A DNA stretch of 64,000 bases, taken from an uncultured Paracoccaceae bacterium. GTDB lineage: Bacteria; Pseudomonadota; Alphaproteobacteria; Rhodobacterales; Rhodobacteraceae. The stretch's first letter is position 1, and every line of letters begins with the position of its first letter. Under the pieces are notes generated by a model. That model was given only the letters and a program-made list of their open reading frames with translations, was not told the DNA's origin and did not search any database. Below, one piece after another: positions 51,452-62,257 of the stretch. The translations under genes and the position numbers were made by a program. The stretch is taken from positions 1 to 64,000 of the forward strand of contig CANKZJ010000008.1 of NCBI GenBank assembly GCA_947488605.1. Reading direction: 5' to 3'.

Positions 51452-52386
51452 TCCGCAGCGCCGCCGCATTCTTCGTTCTATCGACTGCTCTGGCACAGGC
51501 TCAAACCCTGGATTTTCCAAGCAATTCCGCGCTGCAAACGGAAGCGGTGAACCCCGCCGCGAGCTATACGATGCCGCTGGGCATTTGGGATCGTGGAGAG
51601 ATGCCCGTGCAGATCGTCGAAGGCCAGATCACGCAACAGGCTTGGCGGATCGAGGCCGCGTCGTTAACCCCGCTTCAAATCGCGCGCCCCCTGAGGGAGC
51701 AATTGCGCAATGACCGTTACCGCATCCTTTTTGAATGTCAGACCGAAGCTTGCGGTGGGTTTGACTTTCGGTTCGCGGTAGACACGTTGCCGCCTCCGGA
51801 CATGCAGATCAACATTGGCGACTTCCGGTTTCTCTCGGCGGAAAGAACCGGTGCTGACGGTCCTGAGTACCTCACGCTTTTTATCAGTCGCACGGCCAAT
51901 GCAGGGTTTGTTCAAATCACCCATGTCGGACCTTTTGATACTGAAAGTGTACCGCTTGCTGGGGCTTCCGCCCCACCTTCGCGCGGGTTTGACGAGACAT
52001 CAGGTGCGAGCTTGATTGAACAACTTGTGCTAAGCGGGCGTGCTGTCTTGGACGATCTTGCGTTTGAAACAGGGTCGGCACAGCTTGCAGCAGGTGAATA
52101 TGCGTCGCTACAGGCCCTCTCCGACTACTTGTCAGAATTTCCGGATCGGACGGTTGCTCTTGTGGGTCACACTGATTCATCTGGCGCGTTAGATGCAAAC
52201 ATCGCTCTTTCAAAGCGCCGTGCCGCGTCAGTCCTAGAGCGCTTGGTCGCCGACTATGCCGTTGACCGCCGTAGCCTCGAAGCGGAAGGTATGGGGTATC
52301 TCGCACCCTTGGCGACAAATCTGACAGAGCAGGGCCGTGAGACCAATCGCCGTGTAGAAGTCATCATTACCTCAACACAAGAGTAA
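51448..52386 (+). CDS. OmpA-family outer-membrane/periplasmic protein
   Basis: The 312-residue protein has a signal peptide (MIRSAAAFFVLSTALAQA), a unique domain of about 165 residues with one Cys pair (FECQTEACGG), and a C-terminal OmpA peptidoglycan-binding domain (about 205-310): FETGSAQL, VALVGHTDSSGALDANIALSKRR (shown across two motifs) and EGMGYLAPLATN with the NRRVEV end. It is soluble between membranes or anchored by partners, as no barrel is seen. It ends the cinA-like operon. Confidence 0.88.
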   Translation: MIRSAAAFFVLSTALAQAQTLDFPSNSALQTEAVNPAASYTMPLGIWDRGEMPVQIVEGQITQQAWRIEAASLTPLQIARPLREQLRNDRYRILFECQTEACGGFDFRFAVDTLPPPDMQINIGDFRFLSAERTGADGPEYLTLFISRTANAGFVQITHVGPFDTESVPLAGASAPPSRGFDETSGASLIEQLVLSGRAVLDDLAFETGSAQLAAGEYASLQALSDYLSEFPDRTVALVGHTDSSGALDANIALSKRRAASVLERLVADYAVDRRSLEAEGMGYLAPLATNLTEQGRETNRRVEVIITSTQE

Positions 52387-52388
52387 CA

Positions 52389-53162
52389 TCACGCACTTGC
52401 GGTGGACCCGCCAGTTTCAAACGAATGATCCCAGATGATCATTCGAGCCCGCCCACCAATTTTTGCGCGATATAGCGCTTTGTCTGCCTGCGCAAACAAC
52501 TGGTCCATCGTTGCATCGGGGTAAGAAAATACCGCGCCAATCGACAGTGTAATGGTGAGATGACCGTTATCTTCTGACTGAAACGCAATGGGCTTGGTCA
52601 ACCTTTCACCAATCACCTTTGCCTGCTGAATAGAAATCTTCTTGAGATAGATAGCAAATTCTTCGCCTCCGATGCGACCAAGGATATCACCCTGACGGAT
52701 ATTTCGTTTGAGAACATAAGCGATAGTTTGAAGGCATTTGTCGCCAACCTGATGTCCATAAGTGTCGTTTACCTTCTTAAAGAAATCAGCATCCAGCATC
52801 ATAAGGACGCCTGTGCTGTTTTTGGCGTGCGTGGTTTCACAGGAATCAAGAAAGGTGCGACGATTATTCAGGCCTGTGAGTGGATCTTTGCGCGATAGGC
52901 GCCACAACTTGCGTTGCAGCCGGACTTGAAAAGTACAGACAGCCAAAAAGAACGCGATAAGCGGCCCACCAACGATGACAGCATGTGCAAAGTAGTAGGT
53001 TAAGGGATGTGCGTGATATTCATCAACTGTGATCGCGAACATGATATTCGAGGCTAAGACAATTGATATCAGAAACAGCAGACGCACAACAAAGCCAAGC
53101 GCGCTGCGAGGTGCGAACCATCCCATCATGCGGTCCATGACATGTGTTTCAAAGCCGGTCAT
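52389..53162 (-). CDS. Membrane-bound diguanylate cyclase
   Basis: The 257-residue protein has two hydrophobic helices (about 22-45 and 58-80) and a GGDEF domain (about 90-240): DPLTGLNNRR, DADFFKKVND and the active GGEEF. The inhibitory RxxD site (RQGD) stands five residues before GGEEF, so feedback by cyclic di-GMP is expected. It makes cyclic di-GMP from GTP. Its likely counterpart, the EAL protein at 37.8 kb, seems degenerate. A terminator for the LysR gene lies between it and that gene. Confidence 0.93.
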   Translation of the reverse strand: MTGFETHVMDRMMGWFAPRSALGFVVRLLFLISIVLASNIMFAITVDEYHAHPLTYYFAHAVIVGGPLIAFFLAVCTFQVRLQRKLWRLSRKDPLTGLNNRRTFLDSCETTHAKNSTGVLMMLDADFFKKVNDTYGHQVGDKCLQTIAYVLKRNIRQGDILGRIGGEEFAIYLKKISIQQAKVIGERLTKPIAFQSEDNGHLTITLSIGAVFSYPDATMDQLFAQADKALYRAKIGGRARMIIWDHSFETGGSTASA

Positions 53163-53207
53163 GGAAACGGTTTAAGTGCGACAAATTGCCAATAAATTAA
53201 TAGGCAA

Positions 53208-53237
53208 TAAAAAAGCGCGACCTCATAGAGGCCGCGC
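53208..53237 (-). terminator. Intrinsic terminator after the LysR gene
   Basis: Read on the minus strand, GCGCGGCCTC and GAGGTCGCGC pair with one mismatch around a 3-base loop, followed by TTTTTT. It lies 30 bases beyond the LysR stop. Confidence 0.85.
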
Positions 53238-53266
53238 CAGTTAGGTGTGGGAACACCCTGGGAAAA

Positions 53267-54172
53267 TCACCAAATGTCGGGGCCTTTGTCCGCAAAAGAG
53301 TGGGCAAGGAAATCAATGAATGCGCGCACTTTTGGCTGCGTAAAGCGGCCTGGCGGATAAACGGCGTAGATGCCTTGCGTTTCAACAGGAAGACCTGGAA
53401 CCGCCTCTTCGACCAATCCATCACGCATGGCATCCGCATAAAGAAAGCTGGGAAGATAGGCGATGCCAAGCCCGCCAATACAGGCGTTCAAAAGCGATTG
53501 CCCATCATTAACAGTTAACCAACCCGCGGTACGTACCTGACGCTTTTCGCCAGAAGGCGCCGTCAGCTTCCAAACCGCTGAATTCGCTTGGTTGGAATAG
53601 TGCAGCAGTTTGTGCTCGTTAAGATCATCAATCTTTTCGGGACGGCCATATTGCGCGAAATAAGCGGGGCTCGCGATCATGCGTTTGGTCGTCTCTGTCA
53701 ACTTGCGGGCACGTAGCGTGCTGTCTTCCAGCTCACCAATGCGCACTGCCATATCAAACCCCTCCGAGATCAACTCGGCGTAGCGATTGTTTAGAACCAT
53801 GTTTACAGTGATGTCTGGAAACTCGTTCAAGAAATCACCCAAGACTGGCGACAGATGGTTCACACCAAAGTCGGTTGCGACACTAATGCGGAGCAGTCCC
53901 GAAGGCGCAGACTGCATGGACGTGACAAGCGCATCCGCTTCGCCTGCATCGTTCAGAACACGACGTGCACGGTCATAATATGCAAGGCCGATTTCTGTCG
54001 GGCTGACGCGGCGTGTAGTGCGGTTCAACAGACGCGCACCTAATCGCGCTTCAAGCGACGAGACATGTTTGGAAACAGCTGACTTGGAAATTCCCATCTT
54101 CTTGGCAGCGTCCGTAAACCCGCCTTGATCTACGACGGTGGCAAATGCCTCCATTTCGGTCAGACGATCCAT
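53267..54172 (-). CDS. LysR-family regulator
   Basis: The 301-residue protein has MDRLTEMEAFATVVDQGGFT, MGISKSAVSKHVSSLEARLG and LLNRTTRRVSPTEIG, the DNA-binding half of the large AaeR/DmlR-like LysR group, then a two-lobed effector domain (GLLRISVATDFG, VAVRIGELEDS-like AVRIGELED). I use ATG 54172, as longer starts add a non-homologous leader. No divergent gene within 200 bases points to a target; the FadH-like gene lies upstream on the same strand. Confidence 0.9.
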   Translation of the reverse strand: MDRLTEMEAFATVVDQGGFTDAAKKMGISKSAVSKHVSSLEARLGARLLNRTTRRVSPTEIGLAYYDRARRVLNDAGEADALVTSMQSAPSGLLRISVATDFGVNHLSPVLGDFLNEFPDITVNMVLNNRYAELISEGFDMAVRIGELEDSTLRARKLTETTKRMIASPAYFAQYGRPEKIDDLNEHKLLHYSNQANSAVWKLTAPSGEKRQVRTAGWLTVNDGQSLLNACIGGLGIAYLPSFLYADAMRDGLVEEAVPGLPVETQGIYAVYPPGRFTQPKVRAFIDFLAHSFADKGPDIW

Positions 54173-54372
54173 GAGAAAATTCCTAGTTTTTGATACCGTT
54201 GTCCACACTTTGACGATCAAATTAGGCAGGAATGGGTCAAATGCCTGACAATACGGGGGTAAGAATCGGCTTTGATGCGCGAACGGAAACAGCGAAAACG
54301 AGGCCATGACGTTAAGGATAAGGCAATTGATCTCTTACTGACACGTTAACACTTTAGGCAGTTGACGCTAGG

Positions 54373-56478
<2,106 letters not shown>

Positions 56479-56551
56479 TTACCGGCGCGAAAAGTTTTGC
56501 GAAAACCGTCTGCTACGTTAGGCTGTAAGGTGACATAGAAGGGGTTTCAAA

Positions 56552-57535
56552 ATGGAAGCGAGCTTTTCCCGGCGCAAGCTTTTGACGCCAACAGAGCTGC
56601 GGGCACTGTCGGAACGGTCGGACCTGCAAGGCAGCTTGCAAATGGCCAGCCATATGGGCGCGATCTTTGTTGTTGGCATCCTTCATAGCTACGCAATCGG
56701 CACTGCTTGGGTTTGGGTCACCGGCCTTGTCTTGGGCGTTTTGCTGAACTTTCTCTATGCCGCCCAACATGAACTCTCGCATGCGACCGTTTTCAAAACG
56801 CGCAAACTAAACGAAGTTTTCGGGCGTATCATTGGGTTCATCCAAATATTTCCGCGTGATTTTGACCAGATCATGCACTTCGCCCACCATCAATATACCC
56901 AAGATTGGGAACGCGATGGCGAACTGGTGCGCGAACCTTACACGCTGACGACGTATCTCTTATGGCTTAGCGGGATCACCTATTGGCGAAACCGTGTTTT
57001 CGGCACCGTCCGACGCGCGCGCGGTATCATTATTGAGCCCTTTATCCGTGCCGAAGAAGAGGCCCGTGTGATCCGCGAAAGCCGCCTGCATATGCTGGGC
57101 TACGCTGTTATTGCGCTCCTTTCCGTGGTCTTTTCATCATGGACCGCGCTGACCTTCTGGATCATTCCGATGGTGCTAACCAAACCAATCCATCAACTGC
57201 AGAACACCATAGAACATCTGGGCCTGAGCCATGAAAGCGACATCATGGAAAACACCCGCTCGACCCGTGCTAACGCGCTACAACGCTGGCTATGCTGGCA
57301 GATGCCTTATCATACCGCCCACCATACCTTTCCGGCGGTGCCGTTCTGGAAACTGCGCGAACTCAACGACCGGATTGAGGACAAAGCAGGCGAAGTGCAC
57401 CGCATGGGCTGGCTGGAATTTCAAGTTGAGGTCATTGGCAAACTGATGGCCAAAGATGAAAGCCAATACCCAATGGATGAGGTCTGGATCATCCCACGCA
57501 GCGGCGGGCGCGTCACCCGAATGCCCGCTGAATGA
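56552..57535 (+). CDS. Membrane fatty-acid desaturase family protein
   Basis: The 327-residue membrane protein has the three His boxes of the desaturase superfamily: HELSH (73-77), HFAHH (109-113) and HTAHH (about 262-266), with an additional EHLGLSHE stretch. These bind a di-iron centre for O2-dependent desaturation or hydroxylation of acyl chains or related lipids. It is translationally coupled by ATGA to the following TIM-barrel gene, so both may act on one small hydrophobic metabolite rather than on bulk lipids. Confidence 0.85.
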   Translation: MEASFSRRKLLTPTELRALSERSDLQGSLQMASHMGAIFVVGILHSYAIGTAWVWVTGLVLGVLLNFLYAAQHELSHATVFKTRKLNEVFGRIIGFIQIFPRDFDQIMHFAHHQYTQDWERDGELVREPYTLTTYLLWLSGITYWRNRVFGTVRRARGIIIEPFIRAEEEARVIRESRLHMLGYAVIALLSVVFSSWTALTFWIIPMVLTKPIHQLQNTIEHLGLSHESDIMENTRSTRANALQRWLCWQMPYHTAHHTFPAVPFWKLRELNDRIEDKAGEVHRMGWLEFQVEVIGKLMAKDESQYPMDEVWIIPRSGGRVTRMPAE

Positions 57536-58374
57536 GGCGACTTCAGGTCTACACATCACTTTGGGCGATGCAGCCGCACGACCAGACGGGTGTGAAACTG
57601 CCCTATGATCAAGTCTGCGAAATGGTCAGCGGTGCGGGCTTTGACGGCATGGCGATTGATCTGGGCGCATCCGACGTGGCGGTCGCGCACGAAGTGCGGC
57701 CGCATATGGAACGCAACGGGCTGACGCCGCTGATCGTGGCCTTTCCCAAAACAATTGAAAGCCTCGAAGACACCCTGCACATGGCCGCCGATTTCGGCGC
57801 GCCCTTCGTGGATGTGATCGGGCAAGTGATGCCCATCGCCCTCGACGATATGGTGCCGGTGATTGAGACATGGATGGGCATGGCAGACCGGATCGGCGTG
57901 CCCGTGCAGTTCGAGACGCACCGCAATTGCATTACCAATGACCTTTACACGACGCTGCAACTGCTCGACCGCATCCCTGATATGCGGATTTGCGCGGACC
58001 TGTCACATTACGTCGTGGACCGCGAATTTTGGTTCCCGCTGTCAGATCATGATCTCGGCCTGATAAGCCGGATCTTGCAACGTTCCGACAGCTTTCAGGG
58101 TCGGGTGGCATCACGCCAGCAAATCCAACTGCAACTGGACTTTCCACAAAACCAAAAATGGGTAGAGCTGTTCAAAGGCTGGTGGCGCGAAGGGCTGGCT
58201 GACTGGCGGGCGCGAAATCCATCGGGCGACTGCATCTTTGTCTGCGAACTTGGGCCGCCTGAATACGCAATGACAGGGCCAGACGGGCGCGAGATGTCAA
58301 ACCGCTGGACCGAGGCACAGGTGATCAAAAGCTGGGTGCGCGAGATCTGGGACGAATTGGGCGGCGATGGTTAG
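57532..58374 (+). CDS. Xylose-isomerase-like TIM-barrel (sugar phosphate isomerase/epimerase) protein
   Basis: The 280-residue protein matches the AP-endonuclease-2/xylose-isomerase-like barrel: FDGMAIDLGAS, the metal Glu in VPVQFETHRNC, CADLSHYVVDREF with Asp and His, and FVCELGPPEY near the end. Members isomerise or epimerise sugars or act as lyases with a divalent metal. The start overlaps the desaturase stop by ATGA. A good terminator follows. Confidence 0.82.
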   Translation: MRRLQVYTSLWAMQPHDQTGVKLPYDQVCEMVSGAGFDGMAIDLGASDVAVAHEVRPHMERNGLTPLIVAFPKTIESLEDTLHMAADFGAPFVDVIGQVMPIALDDMVPVIETWMGMADRIGVPVQFETHRNCITNDLYTTLQLLDRIPDMRICADLSHYVVDREFWFPLSDHDLGLISRILQRSDSFQGRVASRQQIQLQLDFPQNQKWVELFKGWWREGLADWRARNPSGDCIFVCELGPPEYAMTGPDGREMSNRWTEAQVIKSWVREIWDELGGDG

Positions 58375-58415
58375 CGATACCAGCTGCAAAAGGATGCAGG
58401 CCTAACAAACAAATC

Positions 58416-58444
58416 AGCCATCCAGCTTTTCCTGCTGAATGGCT
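58416..58444 (+). terminator. Bidirectional-looking terminator hairpin
   Basis: AGCCATCCAGC (58416-58426) pairs with GCTGAATGGCT (58434-58444), 11 positions with one mismatch, followed by GTTTGGTTCTT. It lies between convergent genes (57532 plus, 58466 minus) and may serve both. Confidence 0.75.
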
Positions 58445-58465
58445 GTTTGGTTCTTCAAGTCTTAA

Positions 58466-58861
58466 TCAAGCGACTGCGGTCGCTTCGATTTCGAACAACA
58501 GACCGGGGATCGCCAGTCGGGTCACACCAAGCAATGTCATTGGCGGGGCGCATTGGATCGGCCCGAAGCGCATGCCAAACAGATCAAAGTTCTTAAGCGC
58601 TTCATCGACGTCAGTTGCATAAACGCCAAGCCGCGTGATGTTGCTCAGATCCATATCAGCGCCAGCCAATACGGCCGCCAGATTGTCCAAAGCCAACGCG
58701 ATCTGGCCGCGCATGTCACCGAGGTGTTGCGGATTGCCGTCACCATCGACAGCGGTTTGCCCCGCGCAGATCAACTGACGTGATCCCCCTTCAATAATCT
58801 CTGCTTGATTATAGCCAAGCTTCAGGGACCAGTTCCATGGATTTACAGGTGTGCGTTTCAT
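58466..58861 (-). CDS. RidA family protein
   Basis: The 131-residue protein has the YjgF/RidA fold: LICAGQTAVDGDGNPQHLGD, MRGQIALALDNLAAVLAGADMD in two helices, NITRLGVYATDVDEAL, and PPMTLLGVTRLAIPGLLFEIEATAVA in its two last strands. The Arg in TRLAIPGLLFEIE occupies the place of the enamine/imine-binding residue. Archetypal members deaminate reactive enamines from pyridoxal-phosphate enzymes. It is divergent from, and its start overlaps the 5' flank of, the WYL regulator gene. Confidence 0.88.
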   Translation of the reverse strand: MKRTPVNPWNWSLKLGYNQAEIIEGGSRQLICAGQTAVDGDGNPQHLGDMRGQIALALDNLAAVLAGADMDLSNITRLGVYATDVDEALKNFDLFGMRFGPIQCAPPMTLLGVTRLAIPGLLFEIEATAVA

Positions 58862-58947
58862 CGTTCATTTTCCTTGTTGATGTCTCTGCAAACCGTCTAG
58901 AGTTAATTGCTGCCAAAATTTGTCACCAAAAGTGCTATAGTGAAAAA

Positions 58948-59667
58948 ATGAATATTAGACACAGACATGACACCATCGTGCGCACGCTTCGCCGCAACGG
59001 AACCTCAACGATCGATGAACTCGCAGGTGAGGTGGGCGCGTCCAGACGCACCTTGTTGCGCGATATCTGCGCGCTGCGGGACGAGGGATTTGTTATCCAT
59101 TCTGAGAGTGGGCGTGGCGGCGGCATTCAACTTGATCCGCAATCGATGCAAACAACCGCGCGCCTTTCGGTGGCCGAGGTCTTTGCGCTTTTGATCAGTG
59201 TCGCCGCAATGCGTGCCGCGCAGAACCTGCCGTTTTCCGATCTTGCGGATGCGGGCCTTGCCAAGATCGAAAAATCACTTCCGTCAGACAAAGTGCGCGA
59301 CCTGCGCCGGTTCCTTGAATGCCTGCACATCGGCCAGCTGTCACCAAAGCAGGATTTGTCAGATTTAGGGCGGATCGATCCCGCACTGCTTCCCGCGTTT
59401 GAAACTGCGTTCCTCGAACAGCGTCACCTCAGGTTTGAATACCGTGATGCAAAAGGGGCTCGAACCAGCCGCGAGGTCGAACCGCAAGCGATGCTCATTT
59501 TACAACCGCTATGGTATTTGGTCGGCTGGGACCCGGCACGCGAAGATTTCAGGCACTTCCGCATGGACCGGATCAGTAAGCCTGAATGTATCAATGACAC
59601 ATCGTTCCGACGCCGACATGTGCCGTTTGAAGATGATGTCTGCCCGTACAACGACCTGCCGCGGTGA
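58948..59667 (+). CDS. DeoR-type HTH and WYL-domain regulator
   Basis: The 239-residue protein begins with an HTH (RHDTIVRTLRRNGTSTIDEL, ASRRTLLRDICALRDEGFVI) and has a C-terminal WYL-like domain (LRFEYRDAKGARTSREVEP, LQPLWYLVGWDPAREDFRHFRMDRI). YafY-like WYL regulators bind nucleotides or nucleic-acid ligands. I choose ATG 58948, which starts right at the HTH. Being divergent with 86 bases to the RidA start, it probably controls RidA. Confidence 0.88.
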   Translation: MNIRHRHDTIVRTLRRNGTSTIDELAGEVGASRRTLLRDICALRDEGFVIHSESGRGGGIQLDPQSMQTTARLSVAEVFALLISVAAMRAAQNLPFSDLADAGLAKIEKSLPSDKVRDLRRFLECLHIGQLSPKQDLSDLGRIDPALLPAFETAFLEQRHLRFEYRDAKGARTSREVEPQAMLILQPLWYLVGWDPAREDFRHFRMDRISKPECINDTSFRRRHVPFEDDVCPYNDLPR

Positions 59668-59694
59668 TGTGCGAAATCTAATGGTCTAGGCAAA

Positions 59695-59726
59695 CAAAAA
59701 ACCCCACCGCCTTGCAGCGATGGGGT
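59695..59726 (-). terminator. Intrinsic terminator after the fasciclin gene
   Basis: On the minus strand, ACCCCATCGC and GCGGTGGGGT pair over ten positions with one mismatch and a 6-base loop, followed by TTTTTT. It lies 73 bases beyond the fasciclin stop and between convergent genes. Confidence 0.88.
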
Positions 59727-59799
59727 CGAGGGATGCCCTGAAAGGGCCACCCAACCGCACATCCGGGGAGAGGAAGCGGCTGGGCTTATCCGGTCTGTC

Positions 59800-60291
59800 T
59801 TATGGCAGCAGAACCGCGTCGATCACGTGGATCACGCCGTTGGACGCGATGATGTCCGCTGTTGTCACGTTGCTGTCTTCGACTTTCACGCCGTTACGGC
59901 CGTCGATGTGGACGTTTGCGCCGTTGACTGTGGCCACGCTCAAACGCTGACCGGCCAACTGGTCAGATGTGACTGCGCCGGGTACAACGTGATACGTCAG
60001 GATCGCGACAAGCTGATCCTTGTTTTCTGGCAACAGCAGGCTGTCGACAGTGCCGGCTGGTAGTGCTGCAAAAGCTTCGTCTGTTGGTGCGAATACTGTG
60101 AATGGACCTTCGCCCTTCAGTGTATCCACAAGGCCAGCAGCGGTTACAGCAGCAACCAACGTGTTGAAGCTGCCGTTGGATGCGGCGATATCGACGATAT
60201 CAGGCTCGCTCTCCATCATAGGTGCACAAGCGGCAGCAACAGCTACGCCAGCGGCGAGGAATGTGGATTTAATTGCAAAGCGACGGTTCAT
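59800..60291 (-). CDS. Fasciclin-domain lipoprotein
   Basis: The 163-residue protein has a signal ending VAAACAP, a plausible lipobox with lipidated Cys22, and one FAS1 domain: [44 protein letters not shown] and [14 protein letters not shown], the H1 and H2 motifs in order. FAS1 domains bind surfaces and partner proteins outside the cell. Strong expression is suggested by its biased codons and a good terminator. Confidence 0.92.
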   Translation of the reverse strand: MNRRFAIKSTFLAAGVAVAAACAPMMESEPDIVDIAASNGSFNTLVAAVTAAGLVDTLKGEGPFTVFAPTDEAFAALPAGTVDSLLLPENKDQLVAILTYHVVPGAVTSDQLAGQRLSVATVNGANVHIDGRNGVKVEDSNVTTADIIASNGVIHVIDAVLLP

Positions 60292-60418
60292 TGGGTGTTT
60301 CCTTTCGTTCCCTGTTAACGTTGTTGTTACGGGGCGAGAGGCGCACTGGTTGTCATTCTGACAATGAGTTTATGACCTGTATTATTTTCATCCAAAAAGC
60401 GCACAAACACGTAAGGCG

Positions 60419-60784
60419 CTAGCTTTCGGCGCAATGCCTGCGGAAGGCGGTTTTCAAGACCTCTAACTCTCCACGTAATAATGCAATCTCGGCGCGCAAG
60501 TCGTCGGCGAGCGGTTCTCCTACAACCAACGAAAAACTGGTGAGCGTCACACCAGTGCCATCCTTCACCACAAAAGTTTGAACCCCATCACAAATCAAAT
60601 GGGACGGCAAAGGGAAGCGAACACGCCATGTATCGTGCGCCGTATCATGCTCGTAGGTTACACCGTCGATAACCTCACCAAGATGCGTGACATGCAAATC
60701 TGGCGTCTGTGGTCCGGCACCTGTCAGGTTGCCTTGCCAAATGCCGTCTTTGATTTGCGTGTTGATGAATTGGTATGACGTCAT
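60419..60784 (-). CDS. Conserved hypothetical protein
   Basis: I do not recognise this 121-residue protein by name. It starts MTSYQFINTQIKDGIWQGNL and is mainly beta-strand with HVTHLGEVIDGV, VRFPLPSHLICDGVQTFVV, then a C-terminal helix (ADDLRAEIALLRGELEVLKTAF) that may dimerise as a coiled coil. It follows the DUF6478-like gene by 11 bases on the same strand and is presumably co-expressed with it. Confidence 0.75.
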   Translation of the reverse strand: MTSYQFINTQIKDGIWQGNLTGAGPQTPDLHVTHLGEVIDGVTYEHDTAHDTWRVRFPLPSHLICDGVQTFVVKDGTGVTLTSFSLVVGEPLADDLRAEIALLRGELEVLKTAFRRHCAES

Positions 60785-60795
60785 TGGTAGCTTTC

Positions 60796-61569
60796 CTATA
60801 TGTCTGCGCGCGGATAGCGGCACATCGTCAGATCGCGAAAGGTCACTTTATTCATCGCGGGGCTTTCGATCATGATGTCGACCCACATGCGTTCCGCACG
60901 ACGTTCATTCAGACCACTATATGCCAAATCAAACTCCACATGGGTTTCCGGTTTATCATCAGGCAGCGTCATCAGGATCTGTTCTGTATTCGGGCCATTC
61001 TTCACGTTCAGACGTGCATAGATCGTTGTCGGACAGGTGCGTTCGATCACAGCGGCCAGTTGAATCAGGTGATTTTTTTCAAGCCCCTCACAGGATGCTT
61101 GAGGCACTTCGATGACCAAGGAGAGGTACGATCCATCAAAATGGAATGTTTCTAAGTCAATAATATATCCAGAAAGATCAACATCACGCATATTTCTTGA
61201 TTGGCGTAGCGTGATTTCAGGGTGTTTGCAGTCATGAAAAATGGCCAACTCATCGGTAAAGTCAGTCTTGGTTAACGCAGGTGCCAACCCCTTGATCATG
61301 GCAGGTGATGACCACGGCTTAGGCCGCCACGCCCAATCGGTTCCGGGGGGTTGCGGAAAAGCCGATGATCCAATCCGTGGAAGCGCCAAGCGGCTGTCCG
61401 CCGCCGCCTTGAACAAGCCAACATGGCGCAACAGCTTCCGTGCATGCTCGTTTCGCGCGTTGAGTTCACCCAACGCCAAACCCGACACGTCCTTTGCGTC
61501 CTGACGCCACCGCGCGATCTGGCGGCGTTGTAAAAACTTGCCAATAGGTCCTGTTGGCGAAAATGGCAT
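60796..61569 (-). CDS. DUF6478 family protein
   Basis: The 257-residue soluble protein matches a Rhodobacteraceae-specific family: RRQIARWRQDAKDVSGLALG in the first helix, then RIGSSAFPQPPGTDWAWRPKPW, a beta-rich middle (IFHDCKHPEITLRQSRN, VDLSGYIIDLETFHFDGSYLS) and AERMWVDIMIESPAMN. I recall the family as DUF6478, with no known role. The ATG at 61569 gives the usual length. Confidence 0.7.
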   Translation of the reverse strand: MPFSPTGPIGKFLQRRQIARWRQDAKDVSGLALGELNARNEHARKLLRHVGLFKAAADSRLALPRIGSSAFPQPPGTDWAWRPKPWSSPAMIKGLAPALTKTDFTDELAIFHDCKHPEITLRQSRNMRDVDLSGYIIDLETFHFDGSYLSLVIEVPQASCEGLEKNHLIQLAAVIERTCPTTIYARLNVKNGPNTEQILMTLPDDKPETHVEFDLAYSGLNERRAERMWVDIMIESPAMNKVTFRDLTMCRYPRADI

Positions 61570-61632
61570 GTGAGCAGGATTCCCCTCGTCAGATGTGCAG
61601 TGTGCCAAACACAAAGATTAATGCAAAGGGGA

Positions 61633-62253
61633 TCAGACGTCAGTTGCGGGCGGCGCTGCGACTTCGACAATCGGTACGGCCTTAATCCCGGCCAACACGC
61701 GTTTCAGAAGCGTCGCTCCCGGCCCATCGGCAAGGGGTGCAGCGCCTAAGCCGCGCACACCAATCGTGACGAGCCGCCCACCGATCGTGGTAAAAGCCCG
61801 CCACTCTTCGTTTTGCAGGCCTGCAGATGGTGGGGCGCCTGTGTCGATAAAGTGGATCATCACTTGACCATTAAAGGCTTGGGTTGAAAGAACATCAACG
61901 CGTTCGGCATCACCCTCTTGGCTCAGCAAAGCTGTACCCGCATCGGAGATCAGATAATCCCGCAAGGCCAATTCATCCGCAAGGATTGCACCGCTATCCG
62001 CAGGACCGACCTGAACCGTCGCAAACCCAATCACACGGGGGATTGCGTCGCCGCCGCCTAACGTCACACAAGGTGCCAGAATGACGAAGTCACGCGCGGG
62101 CTGGCTGGCGACATCATCAATACAGTACCCGACAGGCGACGTTGCAACGATCTCGCCTTGCGCCAGTGAAACAGATCTCGAGGGCGAGATGGTTGCCGGG
62201 GTGCAGCCAGTGATAGCCAGCACCCCAAGCAGCGCAACAGTTGCGCGGATCAT
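61633..62253 (-). CDS. Lipoprotein downstream of ilvD
   Basis: The 206-residue protein starts MIRATVALLGVLAITGCTPA, a lipoprotein signal with Cys17. The mature part is a beta-rich domain with GYCIDDVASQPARDFVILAPC (cut here by two Cys), GGRLVTIGVRGLGAAPLADG and a final hydrophobic turn. Its ATG lies 4 bases after the ilvD stop, so it is co-transcribed with it; this pair is conserved among Rhodobacteraceae although no common function is known. Confidence 0.78.
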   Translation of the reverse strand: MIRATVALLGVLAITGCTPATISPSRSVSLAQGEIVATSPVGYCIDDVASQPARDFVILAPCVTLGGGDAIPRVIGFATVQVGPADSGAILADELALRDYLISDAGTALLSQEGDAERVDVLSTQAFNGQVMIHFIDTGAPPSAGLQNEEWRAFTTIGGRLVTIGVRGLGAAPLADGPGATLLKRVLAGIKAVPIVEVAAPPATDV

Positions 62254-62257
62254 GCGA

